Source: Ruminococcus sp. | GTDB taxonomy: Bacteria; Bacillota; Clostridia; Lachnospirales; Lachnospiraceae | DNA length: 64,000 nucleotides | Assembly (NCBI GenBank): GCA_013911065.1 | Contig: JACERV010000031.1 | Location: forward strand, 1 to 64,000 | Reading direction: 5' to 3' | In this document: in pieces, positions 18,317 through 26,909 of the stretch | Layout of the letters: every line of letters begins with the position of its first letter | Position numbering within the stretch: position 1 is the stretch's first letter | Notes under the pieces: generated by a model | What the model was told of the DNA's origin: nothing | What the model saw: only the letters and a program-made list of their open reading frames with translations | Databases searched by the model: none | Made by a program: the position numbers and the translations under genes

Positions 18317-18868
18317 CTAATGTTTTAATTCCCTGATTGTGCCCCACTTGCAATCCTTCTCAGAAATTGTTAGTTCCATTCCTTCGGGAATCGGCCAATC
18401 AATTCCAATGTCAGGGTCATTCCATACAATCCCCCCCTCATCATTGGGATGATAAAAGTCGGTACATTTATACGCAAATTCTGCTGAATCAGACAAGACC
18501 AGGAATCCATGTGCAAAATTTTTAGGAATATAGAATTGTTTCTTATTCTCTGCAGACAGAACCACACCATACCATTTTCCGTATGTTTCGGAATCTTTCC
18601 TCAAATCAACAGCAACATCAAACACTTCACCACTAATCACTCTGACTAATTTATCTTGAGGGTAATTAATTTGATAATGCAGTCCCCTCAGAACACCTTT
18701 TTTTGAACATGACTGGTTATCCTGTACGAATTCCAAATCAATTCCTGCCGCCTTATAATCATTGTAATTATATGTTTCCATAAAATACCCGCGTTCATCA
18801 CCAAATACAGTTGGAATAATAACTTTTAATCCTTCGATATCACATGTTTCAACTTTTATTTTTCCCAT
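18317..18868 (-). CDS. rfbC: dTDP-4-dehydrorhamnose 3,5-epimerase
   Basis: Third step of dTDP-L-rhamnose synthesis; 183 residues, the usual length. Family motifs present: FGDERGYFMETYN, SCSKKGVLRGLHYQ (catalytic His), SGEVFDVAVDLRKDS, and FAHGFLVLSD. AGAGGAGAAGA precedes the ATG. It leads the exporter-glycosyltransferase-glmS run. It stands apart from rfbB, rfbA and rfbD, which are 8-11 kb away in a separate operon, so rhamnose supply depends on at least two transcripts. Confidence 0.97.
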   Translation of the reverse strand: MGKIKVETCDIEGLKVIIPTVFGDERGYFMETYNYNDYKAAGIDLEFVQDNQSCSKKGVLRGLHYQINYPQDKLVRVISGEVFDVAVDLRKDSETYGKWYGVVLSAENKKQFYIPKNFAHGFLVLSDSAEFAYKCTDFYHPNDEGGIVWNDPDIGIDWPIPEGMELTISEKDCKWGTIRELKH

Positions 18869-18946
18869 TCTTCTCCTCTTTCTTCTAATAATATTATTTG
18901 AATCAGAATTTCAAACTTATTTCACAATTATCCACTAAATATTATA

Positions 18947-18970
18947 GGGTATTGCCCACCCGCAACACCC
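18947..18970. terminator. Hairpin between the cohesin-like gene and rfbC
   Basis: GGGTATTGC pairs with GCAACACCC (one mismatch that becomes G-U on one strand) around a 6-base loop, 11 bases past the stop of the upstream minus-strand gene. The minus-strand U-tract is weak (TATAATATTT). That same stretch contains TATAAT and could be the -10 of a promoter for rfbC, so both functions are possible. Confidence 0.5.
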
Positions 18971-18981
18971 TTGTTTTTAAA

Positions 18982-20433
18982 CTATATATCTATAAAATCC
19001 ATAGAATAATCATCATCCTGTTTTTTCTTTGGCTTGCGCACAGGTTTTGCCTTGTACTTTTCCTCTGAAAACTCATCATCATATTCTTCAAAACCATCAT
19101 CGTCTTCATAATCTTCGAAGTCATCATTACCTTCATAATCCTCATCGTCTTCATAATCTTCGAAGTCATCATTGTCTTCATAATCTTCAAAGTCTTCATC
19201 ATCGTCATCATCAAAGCCAATAAATTGTTCACGTGATTTCTTCTTTACACGGGGCAGATTATCGTCATCATCGTGTTCCTCATCATCAAGCCCATATTCA
19301 TCATATAAGTCATCTAATTCCTGATTGCGGTGGGATAATTTCACACTTAATATGATGATAATTATCAGAAGAAACAGGAAAACTCCCCATATAGCACACA
19401 TAACTATAGTCAAATACTTTTCCAGGAAATTCATAACCTTATCCACCAAAGTATTCGTACTTTTCTCTTCTACCACTACCGGCGCTGCATATCTCTGATA
19501 TGTGCCTTCTGTAGTATCATATTGGTAATATCCTTTATTTCCATCACTGCTCAATGCATAGATAAGATAATACTCTTGTTCTGACATATTCTGCCACACC
19601 TGAAAGACCTTTCCATCTATATCTGTTGTAGTCTCCTGATATTCGGAGGGAAGCCCTGTTGTACCCTCATGATTCATCAGATAGATTGACACATTCGAGT
19701 TTATATCCACTACGGCAGTCGGGGTAAAAGAACCGTCATCCATGCTATAAAGAAAGTAGTCTGAATTACCATCACTATCTTCAAGATAGAACATATATTG
19801 CCCGCTTGATTCCTGCATCATTGCTTTTGTCGATGTCCCGTCCAGCTCCATATCCGTAGCTGTAAATCCTCTGGGAATTGCAGCTTCTGTAAAGTTTTCA
19901 TTGACAGTATATGTTTTTCCATCCACTGTCACCTGAAGACTCCCGCCACTTGAGTTACCATCCTTGTTATCACTCTCTGTATCAGTAACCGGAGTCCCCC
20001 CCTGTATCGTCACCTCTGAAGTTCCCAGGGAGAGATTCAAAGAGCTGTCATCATACATATAGGCCGTATATGTTGATGCCTCCAGTGTAGCGGTACCTTC
20101 CTTCAATGCAGTAAATTCCAGGGAGTAGCTAGCCTCCGAAGAGGTACCATCCCCTTTTGAAGATAACTGTAAAGTGCCGTCTCCGCCAGTTGCACCCGTA
20201 CCGCTCACAAATTTCAAAATTGATGTATCATATGTGATGGTAAGGTCAACATCGCCAATAGCACCTCCACCTGTATTCACTTTCACAGCAACTGTTACAT
20301 TATCTCCTGCCGCTGCCGACGGGTCCGAAAATTGAAGAGTCCCTTCAGCCGCAAATGTTACAAATGAAAGACATGATACAGTCAAACACAATACCAGTAA
20401 TATGCCGCCTATCTTTTTAATTATTTTCTCCAT
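18982..20433 (-). CDS. Membrane protein with extracellular cohesin-like domain and acidic cytoplasmic tail
   Basis: 483 residues: signal peptide (GGILLVLCLTVSCLSFVTFA), a cohesin-like domain (about 30-145; LQFSDPSAAAGDNVTVAVKV, DVDLTITYDTSILKFVS), a second beta-rich region (about 165-325), one membrane segment (VMCAIWGVFLFLLIIIIIL) and a highly acidic tail of Asp/Glu/Phe/Tyr repeats. Cohesins bind dockerins in cellulosomes, but isolated cohesin folds also occur in other surface proteins, and no dockerin is visible in this window. Being encoded 28 bases after an LCP ligase suggests a role in envelope assembly. Function unknown. Confidence 0.8.
   Translation of the reverse strand: MEKIIKKIGGILLVLCLTVSCLSFVTFAAEGTLQFSDPSAAAGDNVTVAVKVNTGGGAIGDVDLTITYDTSILKFVSGTGATGGDGTLQLSSKGDGTSSEASYSLEFTALKEGTATLEASTYTAYMYDDSSLNLSLGTSEVTIQGGTPVTDTESDNKDGNSSGGSLQVTVDGKTYTVNENFTEAAIPRGFTATDMELDGTSTKAMMQESSGQYMFYLEDSDGNSDYFLYSMDDGSFTPTAVVDINSNVSIYLMNHEGTTGLPSEYQETTTDIDGKVFQVWQNMSEQEYYLIYALSSDGNKGYYQYDTTEGTYQRYAAPVVVEEKSTNTLVDKVMNFLEKYLTIVMCAIWGVFLFLLIIIIILSVKLSHRNQELDDLYDEYGLDDEEHDDDDNLPRVKKKSREQFIGFDDDDDEDFEDYEDNDDFEDYEDDEDYEGNDDFEDYEDDDGFEEYDDEFSEEKYKAKPVRKPKKKQDDDYSMDFIDI
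19069..19212 (-). repeat. Acidic low-complexity repeat (DDFEDYED-type)
   Basis: Forty-eight codons repeat short blocks such as NDDFEDYEDN and EDYEGNDDFEDYED. At the DNA level TCTTCATAATCTTCGAAGTC recurs on the plus strand. It lies on the predicted cytoplasmic side of the membrane segment. Confidence 0.75.
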
Positions 20434-20461
20434 CTTACCTCTTACCTCTTTTGCTTCTTAA

Positions 20462-21826
20462 TTATCCTTCAGTTGCTGTACCTTGCGCGTTGCCAGAATC
20501 CCCTGTGCCGTCTCCGCTCCCGGAGCCTGATGCATCAGGATTGCCTCCTGCAGTTCCATCTATGGTACTGCCGTCCCCTGTAGTTCCATCTGTGGTGCTG
20601 CTGCCATCCCCTGTAGTTCCATCTGTACTCCCATAATCTGGTTCTGTAGGCTGTTCCGTATACCCTGTTCCCGTGCCTGGATCGCTATAATTGTAATTGC
20701 CTACCGGATCTTCGTAATACACTGCTTCTTCATCCGGTATTGTATTTGTCGCGTAAGACTGTATTGCACTGCTAATTGAAATTACTGTAGATGAAGGGCT
20801 ATAAGCGATATCTTCAAAAAAGAACTTGTGTAGTTGGATTACATTGCTTTCTAAATCATCCGGAACCACAGAACTTCCAACCCCCGATAAGGTTGCCGTT
20901 AACTTGTCAAATGGAAACCCACTCATATCAGTTAATTTATAATCGAAGGCATCTTTTGCATAAGCCAAAATCTCTGCCAATGTAAAATTCGTAGCAACTT
21001 TTGGAAAGACTTTATCAATAATCCGGTTCAATGTTGATAAATTTGCTGTCTGTGCTTTCTTCACAACCTGTTCTAACACATATCTCTGCCGTTCCGCTCT
21101 TCTAAAATCAGTTCCATCCTGAGGATCTCCATCAAAAACCTGATATCTAATCCTGGAATAAGAAACGGCCTGTACCCCATTTAAAAGCTGTTTCCCTGTA
21201 TGATCGAGCAATTTTAATTCTTTTCCAGTCACCTTGGATGTCTCATTACCATACCCGTTCACAAGTTGTACTTCCTCAGGAGTCTTCAAATCGATTTCAA
21301 TTCCACCCAGTTCATCAATCACATCTACCAGGGCATTAAAGTTTACCGTAGCATAATGCTGTATATCCAAATCCAGGTTCTTATTCAGCATGGCCACAGC
21401 CCCTTCTGCATCATCTGTTGCATATGCTGCATTTGCTTTATTGTAACTGCCGTCGGGCTGCTCCAGCAAGGTATCACGAAACACTGAGCAAAGCTTTACT
21501 TCCTTTGTCTCCCGGTTTAAGCTGGCAATAATAATTGTATCGCTGCGGTCACCAGCAGTAAGAGTACCATCTCTGGAATCCAGGCCAAACAGTGCTACGT
21601 TCAGATATCCGGTTTCATTATGCTCTATTTCTTTCGAAATATTCAACTTCGTCGTATCTAGTTTCGTTGTTTCTAATTTACCTAACTTGGATGCAGCAAA
21701 TGCTACCCCCGCCGTTGTCAATAAAATCAGAGTTCCACCGACTATCGCCAGTGCCTTTTTCCAGGGGGCCCATGTTATGAATCCCTTTTGTGCTCTTCTG
21801 CGTCTTCTATATCTTCTTTTTGCCAT
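20462..21826 (-). CDS. LytR-CpsA-Psr (LCP) family glycopolymer ligase
   Basis: 454 residues: a basic N-terminus (AKRRYRRRRRAQKG), one membrane segment (about 28-46) and an extracellular LCP domain. Its motifs include NVALFGLDSRDG, SDTIIIASLNRETKEVKLCSVFRDT and AVSYSRIRYQVFDGDPQDGTDFRRAERQR, the family's pyrophosphate and Arg residues. LCP enzymes transfer lipid-linked wall polymers to peptidoglycan. The C-terminal 80 residues are a Gly/Thr/Ser/Asp-rich tail (DGTTGDGSSTTDGTTGDGS). AAGGGG precedes the ATG. A second LCP gene lies two genes upstream. Confidence 0.93.
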   Translation of the reverse strand: MAKRRYRRRRRAQKGFITWAPWKKALAIVGGTLILLTTAGVAFAASKLGKLETTKLDTTKLNISKEIEHNETGYLNVALFGLDSRDGTLTAGDRSDTIIIASLNRETKEVKLCSVFRDTLLEQPDGSYNKANAAYATDDAEGAVAMLNKNLDLDIQHYATVNFNALVDVIDELGGIEIDLKTPEEVQLVNGYGNETSKVTGKELKLLDHTGKQLLNGVQAVSYSRIRYQVFDGDPQDGTDFRRAERQRYVLEQVVKKAQTANLSTLNRIIDKVFPKVATNFTLAEILAYAKDAFDYKLTDMSGFPFDKLTATLSGVGSSVVPDDLESNVIQLHKFFFEDIAYSPSSTVISISSAIQSYATNTIPDEEAVYYEDPVGNYNYSDPGTGTGYTEQPTEPDYGSTDGTTGDGSSTTDGTTGDGSTIDGTAGGNPDASGSGSGDGTGDSGNAQGTATEG

Positions 21827-21934
21827 CGTAAACCCCTTTTGACAATATTCGTACTTTTTGAACTATCAATGTTCAAAAAAGCATATTTAATTTTTCACTC
21901 TTGCACTTTATCATACAATAATTCCTCACAAACT

Positions 21935-22882
21935 TCAATCACAATTTTGTGATTCTTTGTTCACATTTATCCAATATTTAGGATTGGAAGAGAGCTTTAC
22001 CACAAGCTTTAGTGGCAGCTTTCTGTAATTCTTCCCCAAAAGATAGCCCATATATTTAAAGCCGCTTTTAACAATCAGCTCTACAATTAACCAAGGTTTC
22101 TTTATTTTGATAAGATATGCCGCAGTCTGTTTTACAAGGCGTATACCCTCCCTCTCAGATGGAACTCCCTGGAATATATCGGGATGATCTGTCTGGGATA
22201 CGGCTACATCAAAATTCCTTTTAAACTGCTGTATACAATTGTAATTATGAGAATGTACTACCGCTGCTTTCGATGCATAAACACATTTATATCCTAGTTT
22301 CATCATATGTGCAGCCATAATCATATCTTCATTAAATATTGCACGCTTCACAAAGCCGCCTGTTTCTTCATAATAAGACCGCCGATAAGCCGCACATACA
22401 TTGGAACAAAAAAATGCCTTAATTCCCATATCTTCCACGAAGCTTAAATCCTTTACACACCCCTCAGCAGGATAGTTGAACTGCCGGGTATACCGCTCGA
22501 TCACATCACAGTTTTCATCCGGCAACTGTCTTGCATAAGCACAACCCACACTTTCATCCGCAAATGGGATAATCAGATTTTCAACCAGCCGGTTATCCCG
22601 GGGTATGGCATCCTGGGTCATACAAATCACAATATCTGCATCGGATAACCTCACAGCCATACGCCTGGTAGCGCCATGATCAAACTCACTTTTACTGATT
22701 TCTTTTACTACAATCCGTGAATCAAGACCTACTGTATCCCACGGAAAAACATCGGTTTTCGTATTTATCACAATAATCTTCTGTACCTGAATTGTCTGAC
22801 ACAGCAGACGCCGGATTAATATTTCAAATTTCTCATCCGGCTTATACGTTGGTATTATAATGTCAACTTTCCTGATATCCAT
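21935..22882 (-). CDS. GT2 family glycosyltransferase (rhamnosyltransferase-like)
   Basis: 315 residues with a GT-A fold: IDIIPTYKP-type start, the unusual FDHGATRRMAV segment seen in rhamnosyltransferase-like GT2 enzymes, ICMTQDAIP at the metal site, and AIFNEDMIMAAHMMKLGY. The C-terminal quarter is basic and amphipathic, consistent with membrane contact. GAGG is seven bases before the ATG, and it starts 13 bases after the stop of the upstream LCP gene. Adding rhamnose to a wall polymer is likely but not proven. Confidence 0.87.
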   Translation of the reverse strand: MDIRKVDIIIPTYKPDEKFEILIRRLLCQTIQVQKIIVINTKTDVFPWDTVGLDSRIVVKEISKSEFDHGATRRMAVRLSDADIVICMTQDAIPRDNRLVENLIIPFADESVGCAYARQLPDENCDVIERYTRQFNYPAEGCVKDLSFVEDMGIKAFFCSNVCAAYRRSYYEETGGFVKRAIFNEDMIMAAHMMKLGYKCVYASKAAVVHSHNYNCIQQFKRNFDVAVSQTDHPDIFQGVPSEREGIRLVKQTAAYLIKIKKPWLIVELIVKSGFKYMGYLLGKNYRKLPLKLVVKLSSNPKYWINVNKESQNCD

Positions 22883-22895
22883 TCATTTTCCTCTG

Positions 22896-24128
22896 TTACC
22901 ATTCCGAGTCATAAGTCCCGGAGTTATCCTGATAGCCATAAGTTCCATCATCCGTATAACTGCTTCCATCGTCATAACTTCCATCATCCGTATAGCCACC
23001 ATCGCCGGCATAACTATTTGCATCCTCATTGCCTTCATTTCCTGCAGGGGCCGCGTAATCATTCCCGTCTATACCCGTAAGATATATGATATCACTGTCA
23101 ATGCTTTGTACCTTCTCTGATGGCTGGTAGGTATTCTTATCAAATAGAAACGCATGCATCTGCTTTACATTGTCAGCAAATCCAATAGCTACAACATAAG
23201 AGCCCTCTAAACCGATTACATTTTCCGATGTTGTAACGTCAAATGGAAAACCTTTCATCTCCCCAAGCTGGTATTTTACAGCATTTGCTGCAATTCCCAT
23301 AAAGTCACTTGTAGAAAGATTTGTTGAGACCTGAGGCAATACCTGATCAATAATTTTATTTAAAGTAGGTAAACTTGCCCTTTTCGCTTTTTCAACCACT
23401 TGCTGCAATACAAGCCGCTGCCGTTCAGATCTCTTAAAATCGTCCCCTTCTGTATATCTGATACGGGTATAGGAAACAGCCTGAATTCCATCCAGAGTCT
23501 GTTTTCCAGCCTGTGTAAGCTCCGTAGTGGTACGCCCGACTACTTTCGCGGTTTCCGTAGCATACCCGTTTGTCCAGAAGACTTCTTCATCTGTCAGTTC
23601 CAGTTCGATTCCGCCCAGCAAATCTATGACATCAGCCAGAGCATTAAAATCAACACTCATATATTTTTTAATGTCTAAATCAAAATTACGGTTTAAAAGA
23701 GCAACTGCTTCCTGGGGGCCGCCGTAAGAGTAAGCTGAATTTGCTTTCTCATAAGTCCCGTCACTTTGCTGGGTCAGAGTATCCCTGAATATAGATACTA
23801 CTTTCACATTTCCTGTCTTGTTATTTATACTGGCAACCATCATAGCATCACTTCGTACACCGCCATCCAGTTCCCCTTCTCGGGAGTCAAGTCCAAAAAG
23901 AGCTATGTTGGTATAATCACCCGTGTCCTGATAAATTTCCAAATCATCTTCATTTAATGTCTGATACTCAAGCTTATCCAATTTGGACATTGCATATGCT
24001 GCTGCCCCCAAAGCCAAAAGAATGATAACCTCCATTACGAGGAGAATAATCCTCCTCCGCATTTTTTTCTTATGTAACAAGGCATGCTGCTGCCTTGTCA
24101 TCTTAATTTTGGATTTCTTTCCTGCCAT
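22896..24128 (-). CDS. LytR-CpsA-Psr (LCP) family glycopolymer ligase
   Basis: 410 residues, a paralogue of the LCP protein two genes downstream. It has a basic N-terminus, one membrane segment (IILLVMEVIILLALGAAAYA) and an LCP domain with NIALFGLDSREGELDGGVRS, VKVVSIFRDTLTQQ and AVSYTRIRYTEGDDFKRSERQR. The tail is rich in Gly, Asp, Ser and Tyr (GGYTDDGSYDDGSSYTDDG) rather than the Thr-rich tail of its paralogue. It follows the initiating sugar transferase by 26 bases, so initiation and ligation are encoded together. Confidence 0.93.
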   Translation of the reverse strand: MAGKKSKIKMTRQQHALLHKKKMRRRIILLVMEVIILLALGAAAYAMSKLDKLEYQTLNEDDLEIYQDTGDYTNIALFGLDSREGELDGGVRSDAMMVASINNKTGNVKVVSIFRDTLTQQSDGTYEKANSAYSYGGPQEAVALLNRNFDLDIKKYMSVDFNALADVIDLLGGIELELTDEEVFWTNGYATETAKVVGRTTTELTQAGKQTLDGIQAVSYTRIRYTEGDDFKRSERQRLVLQQVVEKAKRASLPTLNKIIDQVLPQVSTNLSTSDFMGIAANAVKYQLGEMKGFPFDVTTSENVIGLEGSYVVAIGFADNVKQMHAFLFDKNTYQPSEKVQSIDSDIIYLTGIDGNDYAAPAGNEGNEDANSYAGDGGYTDDGSYDDGSSYTDDGTYGYQDNSGTYDSEW

Positions 24129-24154
24129 TTTAATTCCCCTTATTATAACCCGTT

Positions 24155-25582
24155 TTAGTAAGCATTCTTATTAACGAAACCTTTAAAAAAAGTCAGGAAC
24201 AAGATCTTGAAGTCAAAACCAATTGTCCAGTTTTCAATATAGTATAAATCGAATTCAATACGTTTTTTTATGGATGTGTCTCCCCTGTATCCATTTACCT
24301 GTGCCCACCCGGTCAGGCCCGGACGTACCTGATGTTTTACCATATACCTGGGAATTTCTTCTTTAAACCTCTCAACAAACAGCGGGCGTTCCGGTCTTGG
24401 ACCAACCAGGCTCATGTTGCCTTTTAACACATTCAAAAGCTGTGGTAACTCATCAATACTTGTTTTTCTTATGAATTTTCCAACTTTAGTAACCCTTGGG
24501 TCATCCTTGGTTGTCCACTTGTTTTTCTCTTTATCGGCATCCTGCACAACCATGGAGCGGAATTTGTACATAGCAAAAGGTCTGTTTTGAAGCCCCACTC
24601 TTTCCTGTTTAAATATCAGAGGCCCCGGAGATGTCAGCTTAATAGTTAAAACAGTAACTAGCATAACTGGGGAAAACAAAAGCAATGCAAATACGGCTCC
24701 AAAAATATCGATTGCTCTCTTTAAAACTTTATTTCCCGTATTACTCAGAGGAACATGTCTGATATTTACAACTGGCAGACCCAGTAAATCTTCTGTATAA
24801 GGTCTTGTAGGAATAATATTGTTATAGTCAGGAATAAACTTCGTGTGAACACCGGACTTTTCACACATATTTACAATATACTCCAATTTATGGTACTCCT
24901 CGATTCCCAAAGTGATGGCAATTTCATCCACCCTGTTCTGCGGAAGAATAATGAGCAGATTATCAATGCTGCCTATTATCTTTACTCCTTTGTACTCCAT
25001 ACCTCTTGGCTGATGGTCATCCAGGATTCCTCTCACGGAATATCCCCACTCGGGATTTGCCGCAATTCTGTCAAGGTACTGTTCCGCAGCCCTGCTGTAA
25101 CCTACCAGAATCATATGTTTTTGGTTGTATCCATTTTTTCTGATGTTTCTTAAAAACAGCCGTATTAGATTACGGACTAAAACTTCCAAAAAGACATTGA
25201 TAAGGAAGAATACGAATATCATCGTCCTGGAGAAATTCTGTTCTTTTGTTAAATACAAAATTAAGATAAAGCCCATTAGGCCTATCACATTTGCCTGAGT
25301 GATATGCCAGGCCTCCAGGCGCCTTCCCTGTACTCTCTTTGGAGTATATAACTGAAAAAATCCGTATAAAACCAAGTATCCTGGAACGATATAAGTTAAT
25401 GCCCGTAAATAGATTCCTAAAGGAAGATACCACCCATCTATATCAAAAAAACCGCTTCTAAATCTCAAATACCATGACAAGGTATACGAAATCACAATAA
25501 TCAAGCCATCTATTACTATCTGTATACGGTTAAAATACTTCTGATTATCCTTAATCACCAATTTCACCCTGCTTTTCTTCAT
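24155..25582 (-). CDS. Undecaprenyl-phosphate sugar-1-phosphate transferase (polyisoprenyl GPT)
   Basis: Initiates polymer synthesis by moving a sugar-1-phosphate onto undecaprenyl phosphate. 475 residues: about four N-terminal membrane segments, a CoA-binding-like middle domain, a further membrane hairpin (about 275-300) and the catalytic bacterial sugar transferase domain. Diagnostic motifs are GPLIFKQERVGLQNRPFAMY, FRSMV, KTSIDELPQLLNVLKGNMSL, VGPRPERP and RPGLTGWAQVNGYRGDT. The architecture is that of WbaP/CpsE-type enzymes (hexose-1-phosphate). First gene of its operon, with a promoter at 25664-25692. Confidence 0.95.
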   Translation of the reverse strand: MKKSRVKLVIKDNQKYFNRIQIVIDGLIIVISYTLSWYLRFRSGFFDIDGWYLPLGIYLRALTYIVPGYLVLYGFFQLYTPKRVQGRRLEAWHITQANVIGLMGFILILYLTKEQNFSRTMIFVFFLINVFLEVLVRNLIRLFLRNIRKNGYNQKHMILVGYSRAAEQYLDRIAANPEWGYSVRGILDDHQPRGMEYKGVKIIGSIDNLLIILPQNRVDEIAITLGIEEYHKLEYIVNMCEKSGVHTKFIPDYNNIIPTRPYTEDLLGLPVVNIRHVPLSNTGNKVLKRAIDIFGAVFALLLFSPVMLVTVLTIKLTSPGPLIFKQERVGLQNRPFAMYKFRSMVVQDADKEKNKWTTKDDPRVTKVGKFIRKTSIDELPQLLNVLKGNMSLVGPRPERPLFVERFKEEIPRYMVKHQVRPGLTGWAQVNGYRGDTSIKKRIEFDLYYIENWTIGFDFKILFLTFFKGFVNKNAY

Positions 25583-25663
25583 TTTGATAACAGTTCAGCT
25601 AAAGTACGATGCAACAAGACAAAACTAAACTTGTGGCTGAGCTGCGACTAAATTATCTGTTAT

Positions 25664-25692
25664 ATGATACAATACTTTTACCAAAAGGACAA
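25664..25692 (-). promoter_or_regulatory. Promoter of the sugar transferase-LCP operon
   Basis: Minus strand TTGTCC, a 17-base spacer, TATCAT. The predicted start leaves a leader of about 75 bases before the start codon at 25582. No known riboswitch pattern was recognised in the leader. Confidence 0.65.
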
Positions 25693-25830
25693 GTGAAATC
25701 TATCTCTAACTTAACATTCCCTTAATATTTTTGTAATATGCCTTTATCTGATATTTCTCCATCCCAGCAGAGACTTCTTTTACCTGGCTTAGATTTTTGT
25801 TAAGAAATGATAGCATCCTATCTTATTCTC

Positions 25831-25839
25831 TGTTATAAT
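25831..25839 (+). promoter_or_regulatory. Extended -10 for the plus-strand GT2 gene
   Basis: TGTTATAAT matches an extended -10, about 35 bases before the ATG at 25874. The -35 region is poor (TAGCAT at 17 bases), as is common for extended -10 promoters. Confidence 0.6.
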
Positions 25840-25873
25840 AAAAAAATCTTATAGAAATTGAGGATACTCATCA

Positions 25874-26854
25874 ATGGATGTTACAATTATTATTCCAAAT
25901 TATAATGGGAAACATTATATGAAGCCTTGTCTTGATTCATTAAAAAACCAAACCCTTTCTAACTTTAAAGTCTTAGTCATAGACAATGCATCAACTGATA
26001 ATAGTCTCTCTTATATGAAGGAAATTTATCCCGATATTGAAGTTGTTTCTTTGGACAAAAACTATGGGTTCAGTAGGGCCGTAAATGAGGGAATCCACCG
26101 AACTAATACCCCATATGTAATTTTATTAAATAATGACACTGTCGTCGATTCCCATTATGTGGAAGAAATGCTGAGAGCTATCCAAAAATCACCCCGTATT
26201 TTTTCTGTGAGCAGTAAGATGATTCAAATGTATCACCCAGATCTTATTGATAGTGCCGGAGACCTGTACACTGTGATTGGCTGGGGAATATGCCGGGGCA
26301 GCGGCCGTCCCGTCACAAACTATACTGAGCCTTCCGTTATTTTTACAGCTTGTGCAGGGGCCGCCATCTACAGACGTTCTGTTTTTGATGAGATTGGACA
26401 TTTTGATGAAAACCACTTTGCATATTTGGAAGACATTGACATCGGGTACCGCGCTAAAATCTATGGTTACCAAAATACGTATTGCCCTAATGCACTTGTC
26501 TATCATGTCGGCAGCGGGACAAGTGGCTCCAAATATAATACCTTTAAGGTAAAGTTATCAGCCCGGAACAGCGTATATTTGAACTACAAAAACATGCCGC
26601 TGCTTCAATTGATTCTAAACTTCCTGCCGCTGATGATTGGATACTGTATCAAATACCTGTTTTTTTGTAGAATTGGATTTGGAGAAGATTACCGAAAGGG
26701 ACTCATAGAGGGCTTTACTTCACTAAAAGCACAAAAAAAGGTACCATTTCATTTCCGGCACCTGCTTTGTTATTGTTATATTGAAATAGAATTAATTATA
26801 AACACCTTCTCTTATGCAAAAGATTGGATTACTAGGAAATTATTTCAAAGATAG
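25874..26854 (+). CDS. GT2 family glycosyltransferase (WbbL-like rhamnosyltransferase)
   Basis: 326 residues with GT-A motifs VTIIIPNYNGKHYMKPCLDS, VIDNASTDNS, NDTVVDSHYVEEML and EDIDIGYRAKIYG. A hydrophobic segment near residue 255 (LILNFLPLMIGYCIKYLFF) suggests membrane association. The overall pattern matches rhamnosyltransferases of the WbbL type. GAGGA lies nine bases before the ATG. It is the only plus-strand gene of the glycan locus, divergent from the sugar transferase and convergent with rfbD. Confidence 0.88.
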   Translation: MDVTIIIPNYNGKHYMKPCLDSLKNQTLSNFKVLVIDNASTDNSLSYMKEIYPDIEVVSLDKNYGFSRAVNEGIHRTNTPYVILLNNDTVVDSHYVEEMLRAIQKSPRIFSVSSKMIQMYHPDLIDSAGDLYTVIGWGICRGSGRPVTNYTEPSVIFTACAGAAIYRRSVFDEIGHFDENHFAYLEDIDIGYRAKIYGYQNTYCPNALVYHVGSGTSGSKYNTFKVKLSARNSVYLNYKNMPLLQLILNFLPLMIGYCIKYLFFCRIGFGEDYRKGLIEGFTSLKAQKKVPFHFRHLLCYCYIEIELIINTFSYAKDWITRKLFQR

Positions 26855-26856
26855 TC

Positions 26857-26909
26857 TATATGGGGAAGATACTGATTAAAATCGTCTCTTCCCCATATAT
26901 GGCTTTTTT
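26857..26909 (+). terminator. Terminator of the plus-strand GT2 gene
   Basis: TATATGGGGAAGA pairs perfectly with TCTTCCCCATATA and is followed by TGGCTTTTTT. The T-run overlaps the stop codon of convergent rfbD. Confidence 0.85.

Noticed and set aside
19029-19223. Plus-strand His/Leu-rich frame opposite the acidic tail
   Set aside because: It is the antisense of the acidic repeat and mirrors its periodicity; no ribosome binding site.
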